Shown piece by piece: positions 28,229 through 36,845 of a stretch of DNA of 64,000 nt (position 1 is the first letter of the stretch; every line of letters begins with the position of its first letter). Where the stretch lies: the NCBI RefSeq assembly GCF_000304455.1, contig NC_018605.1:124035-188034 (forward strand). The letters are read 5' to 3'. The stretch comes from Cardinium endosymbiont cEper1 of Encarsia pergandiella (GTDB lineage Bacteria; Bacteroidota; Bacteroidia; Cytophagales; Amoebophilaceae). Position numbers and translations under genes: made by a program. The notes under the pieces were generated by a model, which worked only from the letters and a program-made list of their open reading frames with translations, was not told the origin of the DNA and did not search any database.

Positions 28229-28464
28229 AACTAAAAGGATATATGGCGATAATGCTACTTAAAAAGCGTATGCATGAAACGGTTTACCTGAATCTACCCC
28301 ATGCTGGTCGATTATCACATGGTTTGGATAAACTACAACAATTTATTAAAATTTATTTAAAATAAATCGATAGCGCCGAACGAGCGCTACCTGCTTACTT
28401 TCATAAAAAGGAGCACGCACTTTCGTCCAACGCATGAGGTGGGTTAGACGTTATTGGACGTTAT

Positions 28465-28801
28465 TTACATTTCTGTACAGGTGGGCAGTGGCGTAAAGCC
28501 AACACACATCTTACATAAATGTCTATAGTTACATGATCCAGATACTTTTTTTGTGTGCTTGTGTGTATATGCCTTGCCACACATAGCACAAGGATGTTTA
28601 TGGATTGCTTTTGCTCCTAATTTCATAGATTCATGACCATGCGTGTCTGGGAGCATCATTAAGCTTGAGTTTTGCTCTGGCTGCTTGAATCTGTATCAAT
28701 AATTGACTATTGTTATTGCCACTCATCGCATCATTTCCTTGATGGTTGCATCCTGCTATGCTTATTGCATAAATAGATACTAATTTTTTAAAAATATTCA
28801 T
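28465..28801 (-). pseudogene. Small lipoprotein gene, apparently frameshifted
   Basis: A frame starting at 28801 encodes MNIFKKLVSIYAISIAGC, a lipoprotein signal with lipobox IAGC, and stops after 56 codons at 28631. A second frame, overlapping it and open from 28659 to the stop at 28465, encodes a Cys/His-rich segment with CAMCGKAYTHKH and CNYRHLCKMC, two pairs of possible metal ligands. One frameshift near 28631-28659 would join them into a lipoprotein of about 110 residues with a zinc-ribbon-like C-terminus. The family is unknown. Alternatives are two separate small genes, programmed frameshifting or a sequencing error. Confidence 0.5.
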
Positions 28802-28862
28802 ATTCAATAAATAAAATAGTAAAATAGATTTTATCTATTTAGGCGTTACAGGCCAAATAGAG

Positions 28863-28887
28863 GGTAGCAAATAGCTAGAAAGCTACC
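28863..28887 (-). terminator. Hairpin after the first tlc gene
   Basis: GGTAGC (28863-28868) pairs with GCTACC (28882-28887) 28 bases past the tlc stop. There is no U-run after the stem, so it is a weak terminator candidate. A second 8-bp dyad, AAATAGAT-TTT-ATCTATTT, lies just beyond it, before the small lipoprotein gene. Confidence 0.4.
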
Positions 28888-28915
28888 AAATATCAACTTT
28901 TTTCCATAACACCAA

Positions 28916-30415
28916 TTACTTACTTACTGGCACCTTTTTGACACCTAGAAATTCCGCTTCATATTTTTCTTCAGTTGCTACTTTTAATTTTCCTAAAGCA
29001 CGGACCGCTACCAACCAAACTATAATCACCATTATAATGATCAACACAATGGGCGTACGAATATTGGCAATATCTCCACCACCAAATAATGTAGACATAC
29101 TGGAAATCAGTACAGATGCTAAACTCTTTCCCAAACGGGCGCCTACACCATCTACCGCTGCTTTACCACGTACTTTAGTTTCTTCATCTAGTGGAATATA
29201 GATCGCTTCTTTAGTTGGATCAAAAAGGACATACTTAACTGATTTAATCAAAACGACATTGTAAAGTCCTATTTGGACAGAGAGATACAAGGCATTGAGA
29301 TGAAAACTTGCAAAACAATCATCTAAAACAGTGCCAAAGCGCAAGAAGGTAAAAAATAAAACCGTCATCACCAGTGCAATCAGGGGCGTAACAGATGCAG
29401 CAAAACGCCATCCTCTTTTTAGTATAGGTGTAGCAAAGAACAAATTTACTAAAATAGAAATTACACCTACTGCAATTTCTCGGTTAGAATATATACTTGC
29501 TAAAATGGTATCATCTCCAATCATTACCAAATATTTTTTAACTTGGGCTTTTTCTACAGCCTCAAAAAGAGCAATCACTAATCCATAACTGATTACCAAT
29601 ACGGAAAGCAACATTAAGTACTTAGACCGTGCTAGAAACTTCATAGAGTCTACAAAGGACATTTTTACTTTTACTTTTTTAGGTTTTTCTTCTATCTGAT
29701 AGTAGGCTGGATGTGCTTTTATATCTGCGGTAAAATAGTTGTAAATGATCAGAATCAAAACAATAGCTATAATCACAAATTTTAAGCTTTGATCAAAATT
29801 GGTACGCACATTATCCAACTTAAGAATAAATCCAGCTAAGATGCTACCAATGGTACCAAAAGTGCCTAAAAAGCTATAAAACCGTTCAGCTTGCTTTATA
29901 GTAGTAATTTCATTGATAAAAGTCCAAAATGATACACTTAATGCAAAAGTTCCCCAAGCCTCAGCATGAATATAGAACAAAGAAATAGGCCAATTGCAAA
30001 TAGCTTCCCATAGTCCTATAAAGCTGGGAAATTTTGCTTCAAGCATTTTAGAAAAATTACTTAACTGCAATATTTGTTTGTGCGGCAGTAAAAAGAATAA
30101 TGAAAAGGTAAAAAAAGTAAGAAAATAAATCATAACTGCATTAAACCTACCATCTTTTCCTGTAGAACGACTCACTTTTCCATAAAGAATGGTAAAAACA
30201 ATCATACTAGGTGTAGTGGCTACTGCTTTTAACCAGTAAATGGCCGTAGTATGCGTTTGCTTAAGCATATTCATATCTTTAAGGGAACGTGTAAGAGCAT
30301 AACAGAAAGATATAAGCATAAATATACAGACCATTGGTAAAAATTTACGCAGTTCACTTTTGTGAATGGGAAACATCATTTGACGTATGGTACTATTCTT
30401 TTTTTGTGTCTGCAT
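28916..30415 (-). CDS. tlc: ATP/ADP translocase (Tlc family), copy 1
   Basis: A 499-residue, about twelve-helix inner-membrane carrier of the Tlc nucleotide transporter family, found in obligate intracellular bacteria and plastids. It has the N-terminal HKSELRKFLPM, RSLKDMNMLKQ, WGTFALSVSFWTFINEIT, and the C-terminal DPTKEAIYIPLDEETKVRGK followed by VDGVGARLGKSLAS, all hallmarks of the family. Proteins of this type usually exchange host ATP for ADP, though some carry other nucleotides. It forms a tandem pair with the gene at 31285-32784, with roughly three quarters of residues identical by eye. Each copy is preceded on the same strand by an ahpC copy, decayed in this case. Confidence 0.95.
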   Translation of the reverse strand: MQTQKKNSTIRQMMFPIHKSELRKFLPMVCIFMLISFCYALTRSLKDMNMLKQTHTTAIYWLKAVATTPSMIVFTILYGKVSRSTGKDGRFNAVMIYFLTFFTFSLFFLLPHKQILQLSNFSKMLEAKFPSFIGLWEAICNWPISLFYIHAEAWGTFALSVSFWTFINEITTIKQAERFYSFLGTFGTIGSILAGFILKLDNVRTNFDQSLKFVIIAIVLILIIYNYFTADIKAHPAYYQIEEKPKKVKVKMSFVDSMKFLARSKYLMLLSVLVISYGLVIALFEAVEKAQVKKYLVMIGDDTILASIYSNREIAVGVISILVNLFFATPILKRGWRFAASVTPLIALVMTVLFFTFLRFGTVLDDCFASFHLNALYLSVQIGLYNVVLIKSVKYVLFDPTKEAIYIPLDEETKVRGKAAVDGVGARLGKSLASVLISSMSTLFGGGDIANIRTPIVLIIIMVIIVWLVAVRALGKLKVATEEKYEAEFLGVKKVPVSK

Positions 30416-30510
30416 TTTGTTTTTAATTTAGTTAAAACATATGGTATCCAATACAATTGACGCTTTCATCCATACGATATTTTATGGTATTTTAGAAATA
30501 GAGATTATAT

Positions 30511-30943
30511 AGTTTGCATATATTTAGGATTAAATAATTGGATACTTGCCCAAGCGTAGTGGCATAGGGGTCTATAACATGGTCTGTTTGGATCTCATAA
30601 TTAGCAACAATAGTCTTTCTGATATCCTCCCCATTATTAATGGATCGTTACGTTGGTAATACTTTTTTGTGCTTTTGATATATAAAACCAAGCAGCATGG
30701 ATTGCTTATGGGCCGATGGCGCAAACCCACGAGCGCTATATTGGATTTTATAGATTGGGGTAAATATTGCTGGAAGGACAATAACTTAGTAGGCGAGGGG
30801 AAAATCAGATCTTTTGTGTAAAAGAGCAAAACAATTTTTTTCTTTTCTACAAACGATTTTACTAAAAAGTCAGTTGCAACGGGCCCATTACCTGCAATAG
30901 CGGGCTCTTTAAAAATAGGTACTTTTTTCCCTAAAAAATCCAC
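30511..30943 (-). pseudogene. Degenerate peroxiredoxin (ahpC) copy
   Basis: The start GTG and first 70 codons (DFLGKKVPIFKEPAIAG, then LLSFQQYLPQSIKSNIALVG) align with the intact peroxiredoxin at 32893-33531. The catalytic motif FVCPTE has become IFPSPTK, so the peroxidatic cysteine is lost. After ALVG the frame shifts: the segment RNDPLIMGRISERLLLL is the out-of-frame form of the region that reads YPLVADTSKTIAANYG in the intact copy. A large internal deletion follows, and 3'-end homology resumes at about 30511-30550 (tttaggattaaataattgg). It precedes tlc copy 1 exactly as intact ahpC precedes tlc copy 2. Confidence 0.88.
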
Positions 30944-31284
30944 GGTATGTAGTAAAAATTAAAAAATACAACTAAATTTTCGCTGCTTTTATCCTTTTAG
31001 ACTTAAAGGAAGGATCATGCGAACAAAAAGGATAAAATAGGATGATCTAATGCTTTAAGATTTTTGGCGCCATACAACTTATGTTGTATCAGCGATGCAA
31101 ACTGCAACGGAACCTCTGTACAGACCACCAACCTTTTTATTAAAACCGGTACAATACAGCTATCCTGAAAAAAAGATCAAGCAAAAAGTATAAGATATCT
31201 TTTTCCCCAAAGGGTATAACAAAAAAGACTGGCATTTGATTGAAACGCCAGCCTTTCCGATCCATTCATTAGGGCTTTATCCAC
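30944..31284. other. Intergenic region between tlc copy 2 and the ahpC relic
   Basis: No gene seen. It contains the rho-independent terminator of tlc copy 2 (31219-31251). Several short dyads are present (for example atccttttagacttaaaggaaggat near 30990-31015). The promoter of the relic may lie here but I cannot point to it. Confidence 0.5.
31219..31251 (-). terminator. Rho-independent terminator of tlc copy 2
   Basis: On the minus strand a 9-bp stem CTGGCGTTT / AAATGCCAG (one G-U) with a 5-base loop spans 31229-31251, followed by a T-rich run (complement of the A tract 31221-31226). It starts 33 bases after the tlc stop. Confidence 0.75.
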
Positions 31285-32784
31285 CTAGTTGGTTACGACT
31301 ACTTTATTAATCTCTTCAAGTTCTGCTTTATGTTTTTCCTCAGCTGCTACTTTTAATTTTCCTAAAGTACGAAGAGCTAGCAACCAAAGTATAATCACAG
31401 CTATGATAATCAGTACAATAGGTGTACGAATATTCTCAATTCCCCCCCCACCAAATAATGTAGACATAGCGGTAATCAATACAGATGCCAAGCTTTTTCC
31501 CAAACGAGCACCTACACCATCTACAGCTGCTTTACCACGGACCTTGGTTTCTTCATCTAGTGGAATATAGACCGCTTCTTTAGTTGGATCAAAAAGAACA
31601 TATTTGACAGACTTAATTAAAACGACGTTATAAATGCCTATCTGAACAGACATATACAAAGCGGTTACGTGGATACTTTTCAAAAATTCATCTAAAGCAC
31701 TACCAAAACGAAGAAAGGCAAAAAATAAAAGTGTCATCACCAATGCAGTAATTGGTGTAACAGATGCGGCAAACCTCCATCCTTTTTTTAGTATAGGTGT
31801 AGCAAGAAACAGTGCTACTACAATTGCAATAATACCTACTGCAGTTTGCTGTTGCGCATATATTGCTGCATAAATGGTATCGTCACCAATTATTTGTACA
31901 TATTTTTGAACTTGGGCTTTTTGTACCGCTTCAAAAAGCGCAATCATTAACCCGTAACCGATTACCAATATCGAAATCAATGTCAGATACCTGGACTTCG
32001 CTAAGAAGCTTATAGACTCCATAAAGGACATTTTTACCTTTATTTTTTTAGGTTTTTTTTCAATTTGGTAATAGGTTGGATTAGCTTTTATATCTGAAGT
32101 AAAATAGTTGTATACGATCAAAATCAAAACAATAGCTATAATTACAAATTGTAAACTTTGATCGAAATTGGTACGAACACTATCCAGTTTAAGAATCGAT
32201 CCAGCTAGGATACTACCAATAGCACCAGATATACTTAAAAGACTATAAAAACGTTTAGCTTGATTTACACCAGTAATCTCATTTACAAAAGTCCAAAATA
32301 CTACACTTAGTGCAAAAGTTCCCCAAGCCTCAGCATGAATATAAAACAAAGAAATGGGCCAATGGCAAATGGCTCCCCATAACCCTATAAGGTTTGGCCA
32401 TTTTGCTTCCATCATTTTAGAGAAAGTATTGAGTTGCAAAGTCTCTTTTTGTGGAAGTAAAAAAAGCAGTGAAAAGGTAAAAAAACTAAAAAAATAGATC
32501 ATAACTGCATTAAACCTACCATCCCTTCCTGTAGAACGGCTAACTGTTCCATAAAGAACAGTAAAAAAAATCATACTAGGGGTAATGGCTACTGCTTTTA
32601 GCCAGTAAATAGCGGTAGTATTGGCTTCTTTCATCATATTCATATCCTTAAGGGAGCGGGTAAGCGAATAACAAAAAGATATAAGAATAAACATAAAGGC
32701 CATTGGCAAAAATTTACGTAGCTCACTTTTATGAATGGGAAACATAGTCCCACGTATATTACCAAATTCTTTTTTTGTGGTCAT
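31285..32784 (-). CDS. tlc: ATP/ADP translocase (Tlc family), copy 2
   Basis: A 499-residue paralogue of copy 1, same length and same family signatures: HKSELRKFLPM, RSLKDMNMMKEA, WGTFALSVVFWTFVNEIT, DPTKEAVYIPLDEETKVRGK and VDGVGARLGKSLAS. Most differences are conservative and lie in loops and the C-terminus. It is followed by a good terminator and preceded by intact ahpC 108 bases upstream. The two copies may have diverged in substrate, for example ATP/ADP exchange versus import of other nucleotides, but sequence alone does not tell. Confidence 0.95.
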   Translation of the reverse strand: MTTKKEFGNIRGTMFPIHKSELRKFLPMAFMFILISFCYSLTRSLKDMNMMKEANTTAIYWLKAVAITPSMIFFTVLYGTVSRSTGRDGRFNAVMIYFFSFFTFSLLFLLPQKETLQLNTFSKMMEAKWPNLIGLWGAICHWPISLFYIHAEAWGTFALSVVFWTFVNEITGVNQAKRFYSLLSISGAIGSILAGSILKLDSVRTNFDQSLQFVIIAIVLILIVYNYFTSDIKANPTYYQIEKKPKKIKVKMSFMESISFLAKSRYLTLISILVIGYGLMIALFEAVQKAQVQKYVQIIGDDTIYAAIYAQQQTAVGIIAIVVALFLATPILKKGWRFAASVTPITALVMTLLFFAFLRFGSALDEFLKSIHVTALYMSVQIGIYNVVLIKSVKYVLFDPTKEAVYIPLDEETKVRGKAAVDGVGARLGKSLASVLITAMSTLFGGGGIENIRTPIVLIIIAVIILWLLALRTLGKLKVAAEEKHKAELEEINKVVVTN

Positions 32785-32892
32785 TGTGTTTTTAATTTAA
32801 TTAAAATATAAAATATACATAAAACTACTTTAGTCCATTAGATACTTTATGCTGTTTTAAAATGCTTTTAGAAAATATTTATCATACTGTTT

Positions 32893-33531
32893 TCATAGCT
32901 CTGTATTTAGGGTTAAATAGTTAGACACGCTTTCAGGAGTAGCCTGTATGGCTATATTGCCTTTTGCCCAATTGGCTGGGCAAATTTCACCAAATTGAAT
33001 GACATGTTGCCACATATCAATAACACGTAGTATTTCATTGATATTTCTACCTAACGGCAAATCATGAATGGCCATATAACGTATGATACCTTCTTTATCA
33101 ATTAAAAAAGTTCCTCTATAGGCTATAGGAATACCTGTGAAAGTTAATTGGTTATCTTCATTATAGCTCCAGTCACCTCCTAAGACACCGTAGTTGGCAG
33201 CAATCGTCTTACTGGTATCTGCAACCAATGGATAGGTTACGCCCACAATACCTCCTTGTGTCTTAGGGGTACGCAACCAAGCAGTATGGGTTTCTTCTGT
33301 GTCAGTGGAGCAACCTACCAGCGCTACATTGCGTTCTATAAATTGGGGTAAATGGCGTTGAAAGGACAATAATTCAGTTGGACAAACGAAAGTAAAATCT
33401 TTGGGATAAAAGAAAAACAGCACTTCTTTTTTTCCTAAAAACTGCTCCAGTGAAAAGTTAGCTGTAACATTTTTACCATCTATAACAGCAGGCGCCTTAA
33501 AAACAGGGGCCTTTTTTCCTAGTAAATGCAC
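32893..33531 (-). CDS. ahpC: 2-Cys peroxiredoxin (AhpC/Prx1 type)
   Basis: A 212-residue thiol peroxidase. The peroxidatic cysteine is in DFTFVCPTELLSFQ, and the resolving cysteine in FGEICPANW near residue 175. FLIDKEGIIRYMAIHDLPLGRNINEILR marks the C-terminal half, recognisable as IDKEGIIRYMAIHDLPLGRN. The start is GTG at 33531, a feature shared with the decayed copy. It detoxifies hydrogen peroxide and organic peroxides, useful in a host cytoplasm. No ahpF follows; instead the tlc gene follows, an association that was duplicated as a unit. Confidence 0.96.
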   Translation of the reverse strand: MHLLGKKAPVFKAPAVIDGKNVTANFSLEQFLGKKEVLFFFYPKDFTFVCPTELLSFQRHLPQFIERNVALVGCSTDTEETHTAWLRTPKTQGGIVGVTYPLVADTSKTIAANYGVLGGDWSYNEDNQLTFTGIPIAYRGTFLIDKEGIIRYMAIHDLPLGRNINEILRVIDMWQHVIQFGEICPANWAKGNIAIQATPESVSNYLTLNTEL

Positions 33532-33929
33532 GATATATATAGTACGAATATGTAAAAATTATATTTAACCTTTTATGCTTTATAAGCCTATTCATTAAGC
33601 AACCTAATATAGAGTATAGGCTTACATTGCAAATTTATACTTTTTTTAATAAATAATCTTATTACAGGACTATTAACTTTAAAAATTAACCATACCATTA
33701 TAGTTTCAGCACATCGTCGACAGAAAAGTTGTTTTAACAAACAAGTGCATAGGTTAAAATAATGTAATTATCTAACCCATTTCCTACTAACAGGCATGAC
33801 GAATATTACATTTTATATTTAAAATCACATTAATAAATTATTTTAATTAAACCGGTACTTGACTAGCTTTTTGTTAAAATAAAGCACGTAAATGGTAAAA
33901 AAATAGCGAAAAAATAGCGAAAAAATAGC
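33532..33929. other. AT-rich intergenic region with an 11-bp tandem repeat
   Basis: No gene seen. The ahpC promoter should be near 33540-33600 but a clear consensus is not visible. At 33898-33929 a unit aaaaaatagcg is repeated almost three times immediately after the stop of the DUF3127 gene; on the transcript this gives three U-runs in series, perhaps aiding termination. Confidence 0.5.
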
Positions 33930-34274
33930 CTAAAACGGTAGATCATCTTCTAAATCAGAAGGAGATAGATTAGATGCAGCAGCATCATTTGACTTATTGC
34001 TTTTTTCTAAACGCCATGCTTGTAAAGCGTTAAAATATTTTACAACCCCTTCGGGATTGGTCCATTTTCTGCCGCGTAGATTAAAATGAACGGTTATTTC
34101 TTCTTTCTCTGTGAATCCATCTAATAGATCACATTTGTCTTGAATTAATTCAAAAGAGATATATTCAGGATATTGTGGGTTTTCTATATATTCTACTACA
34201 AAGTTTCTTTTTTTAAATGATTCAGACACTTGCTGTGGCGGACCAATTTCAAATAATTTTCCAGTTATATGCAT
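33930..34274 (-). CDS. DUF3127 family protein (OB-fold/SSB-like)
   Basis: A 114-residue protein with the pattern of the Bacteroidota DUF3127 family. It has a start MHITGKLFEIGPPQQVSESF, KKRNFVVEYIENPQYPEYI, the strand ITVHFNLRGRKWTNPEG and a Ser/Asn-rich linker ending in the acidic tip DDLPF. The tip resembles that of single-stranded DNA-binding proteins, where DDxPF recruits DNA metabolism enzymes, so a nucleic-acid role is plausible. It stands alone between the metal permease and ahpC. Confidence 0.75.
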   Translation of the reverse strand: MHITGKLFEIGPPQQVSESFKKRNFVVEYIENPQYPEYISFELIQDKCDLLDGFTEKEEITVHFNLRGRKWTNPEGVVKYFNALQAWRLEKSNKSNDAAASNLSPSDLEDDLPF

Positions 34275-34348
34275 GGTATTTATAGGTTTAATAATTAAAA
34301 ATTAGTACTTCTCTCAACGCTACATCGTACATTCTACTTGTGATTGTC

Positions 34349-35194
34349 TTAATTATATTTGGAATATACAAAAGCAACTAAGAATAATAGCCCTGCTATG
34401 GTCACCATTGTAGGCGCCATAGCACTGTTCAACCAGAAACTGATATAATATCCACTAACAGAGGTTATTATAGCAAAGAGTATATTGTAAAACAACAAAC
34501 GTTTAAGACATTTTGTAACCAAATACATGCTTGCAGCTGGAACAATTAAAAGCGCAACTACTAAAATGGCTCCTGCTACTTCAAATGTGGCAACGGTGGT
34601 CAATGAAGTAATACCCATTAAACAATAGTGCCAACGGGTCGTGTGGATCCCAATGCTTTGGGCAAATTGGGGATCAAAGGTACTTACAAATAGGTACTTA
34701 TAACCAATGATGAGAAAAGTTAAATTAACTAGTAATGCTATTAATAAGATGTAAAATGGTTTAGGCCCTAAATTTATACCACTACTGGTGCGCCAGATAT
34801 CCAGTGACACTGTTGCCAGTTCTCCATATAGACTGCATTCTGGATCTAAGTCTATTTTTCTACTAAAAAAAGAGATTAAAACAACACCTAAAGCAAAAAG
34901 AAAGGTAAAATTAATCCCTATAGCAGCGTCTGCCTGTATATTTATTTTTTTTTCTAAAAATGCTATAAGAAAGGTAACCAGGATACCGGTTATACCGGCT
35001 CCAGCAACCAGTATAGGGGAGTTTTTAGATCCAGTGATTAGAAGTGCCAATACAATCCCTGGTAAGGTTGAATGGGCAATCGCATCTCCCATCATGGCTA
35101 TTTTTCTTAATATCAAATAGCTGCCTACTAAGGCACAATTTATACTGGCTAACGCCGCAATCATAATAGTCCAGAGTATATCCATCGCTAACAT
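34349..35194 (-). CDS. Metal ABC transporter permease (ZnuB/MntB/TroD type)
   Basis: A 281-residue protein with about eight membrane helices and the family motifs SYLILRKIAMMGDAIAHSTLPG, GAILVVALLIVPAASMYLV and a C-terminal hydrophobic end. It belongs to the ABC-3 family importing Zn, Mn or Fe. Its start overlaps the hisS stop by up to 7 bases; an internal ATG at 35185 is also possible. The ATPase and substrate-binding partners are not adjacent, so the transporter is encoded in split loci or degraded elsewhere. Which metal is imported cannot be decided from the permease. Confidence 0.88.
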   Translation of the reverse strand: MLAMDILWTIMIAALASINCALVGSYLILRKIAMMGDAIAHSTLPGIVLALLITGSKNSPILVAGAGITGILVTFLIAFLEKKINIQADAAIGINFTFLFALGVVLISFFSRKIDLDPECSLYGELATVSLDIWRTSSGINLGPKPFYILLIALLVNLTFLIIGYKYLFVSTFDPQFAQSIGIHTTRWHYCLMGITSLTTVATFEVAGAILVVALLIVPAASMYLVTKCLKRLLFYNILFAIITSVSGYYISFWLNSAMAPTMVTIAGLLFLVAFVYSKYN

Positions 35195-36561
35195 GTTGCT
35201 ACTAAAGCGGTTCTTAATGCATCAAAAAGTTCAGACCAACTATACCTATTTTGTACGCCTGTTTGCATATTTTTTAGTATATAACAGTGGGGAACAGATG
35301 CGGCTTCTTCTGGTATAATCACAAAAGGGATGTTTTTTTTATGGGCATAGGTCAATTGTTTTTTAATTTTTACTTTTTGAGGATATAGTTCTGACTTAAA
35401 TCCATGTACACGCAATTGACGCAATAGATGAAGGAGTTGTGTGGTTCCATTTTTTTCTATGTTGGTCAACAATACCTCCGTACTACAACTAGGAATGCTT
35501 TGAAAGAGATTGTGTGCTTCCATAATATCATAAAGCCTATCTATGCCAAAGGAAAATCCTACTCCAACCAATCCAGTCGCCCCAAACAGATCGCCAAGAT
35601 TGGCATATCTACCTCCTCCACCTAGGCTTCCTACAAACTTATTTGCCATAGTTAATTCCATAACGAGCCCGGTGTAATAATGCAATCCTCTTGCTAAGGT
35701 TGGTTCAATAGCGCAAACCCCATCTGGCAGACCAAGCGTATGGATGTGTGCTAGTATATCAGTCAATGTCTCAATCGCCTTGGACCCTTGGTCAGTGTGG
35801 CCAATAGCGTCCTGCAATTGGATCAACCGTTCAACATTGTTCCCTTTACAATTTTGTAATAAAGAAAGTGATGCAATGGTTGCGCTACTAAAATCTGCTG
35901 CTTGCAATACCGTCACCACTTGTTGAAAACCAATTTTTTCTAATTTATCTACAATAGTGCAAAATAGGGTTTCTCTTTCTGGATCAGTAATAGCGGATAG
36001 TACACCTCTATGGTTTATTTTGATGGAAAAATTTTGTAGGCCCAACTGGCTACTTACATCATAGATTAGTTTTAAAATCTCGGCTTCACACAATAAAGAG
36101 GGGCTCCCAATAATATCGGCATCACACTGTAAAAACTCTCTATAACGGCCCTTTTGCGGTCTGTCTGCCCTCCATACTGGTTGTACTTGGTAGCGTCTAA
36201 AAGGAAAGCATATCTGATGCTGATGGGCTGCTACATAACGCATCAAAGGAACGGTTAAATCATACCGGAGCGCTTTATCGCTGATTAACGGTTTTAATTT
36301 TCTATAGTCTGTAGGGCTTATGGGTGCAGCCATTTCTCCTAAGAAATTACCAGATTTGAGGACATTAAAAATCAATTGTTCTCCTTCTTGACCATATTTT
36401 CCTGTAAGCGTAGCACGGGTTTCCAAAGCAGGCGTCTCGAGCGGTTCAAATCCATACAAGGCATAAATAGACCGAATGATAGAAAGAATATAATTGCGAC
36501 GATACACCTGAAGAGGGCTGTAGTCGCGCATACCTTTTACAAGACTGGGTAATATAGCCAT
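35188..36561 (-). CDS. hisS: Histidyl-tRNA synthetase
   Basis: A 457-residue class II synthetase that charges tRNA-His. Landmarks are the start LPSLVKGMRDYSPLQVYRR, RYDLTVPLMRYVA (motif 1 region), GRYREFLQCDADIIG (motif 2), the histidine-specific LARGLHYYTGLV and GGGGRYANLG, GVGFSFGIDRLY (motif 3), and a C-terminal anticodon-binding domain. Overlaps the downstream metal permease gene. Confidence 0.97.
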   Translation of the reverse strand: MAILPSLVKGMRDYSPLQVYRRNYILSIIRSIYALYGFEPLETPALETRATLTGKYGQEGEQLIFNVLKSGNFLGEMAAPISPTDYRKLKPLISDKALRYDLTVPLMRYVAAHQHQICFPFRRYQVQPVWRADRPQKGRYREFLQCDADIIGSPSLLCEAEILKLIYDVSSQLGLQNFSIKINHRGVLSAITDPERETLFCTIVDKLEKIGFQQVVTVLQAADFSSATIASLSLLQNCKGNNVERLIQLQDAIGHTDQGSKAIETLTDILAHIHTLGLPDGVCAIEPTLARGLHYYTGLVMELTMANKFVGSLGGGGRYANLGDLFGATGLVGVGFSFGIDRLYDIMEAHNLFQSIPSCSTEVLLTNIEKNGTTQLLHLLRQLRVHGFKSELYPQKVKIKKQLTYAHKKNIPFVIIPEEAASVPHCYILKNMQTGVQNRYSWSELFDALRTALVATC

Positions 36562-36845
36562 CTATTTTTTTTGCCAACGGGTGAACAATGTATTGCTAAG
36601 TTATAAAAAGATGGCGCAGCCTAATGGATAGGTCCTCACTATCGTTTCCCTGTTATAGAAGTTTTAATAGCACAGATAGCCTAAAGGATCAAAACTGCGA
36701 CAAATACTAAGTTACATGATGATTAGATTATTCACAACAGTTTATAGAGCGCTGTCGCATTTGTTTAAAAAAAAGATTATTTTGGTGGTTGAATTTAAAA
36801 ATTAATGACCATGTTTGCTATTACGCTAAGATCATTTCCCTATTT

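Noticed and set aside
28243-28365. A 40-codon plus-strand frame beside ftsA (contains HETVYLNLPHAGRLSHG)
   Set aside because: Too short to support and starts within the ftsA upstream region; no recognisable match, though it could be a gene relic.
30572-30943. A second, short functional peroxiredoxin
   Set aside because: The catalytic cysteine is lost, the second half is out of frame relative to the intact copy, and the resolving cysteine is deleted.
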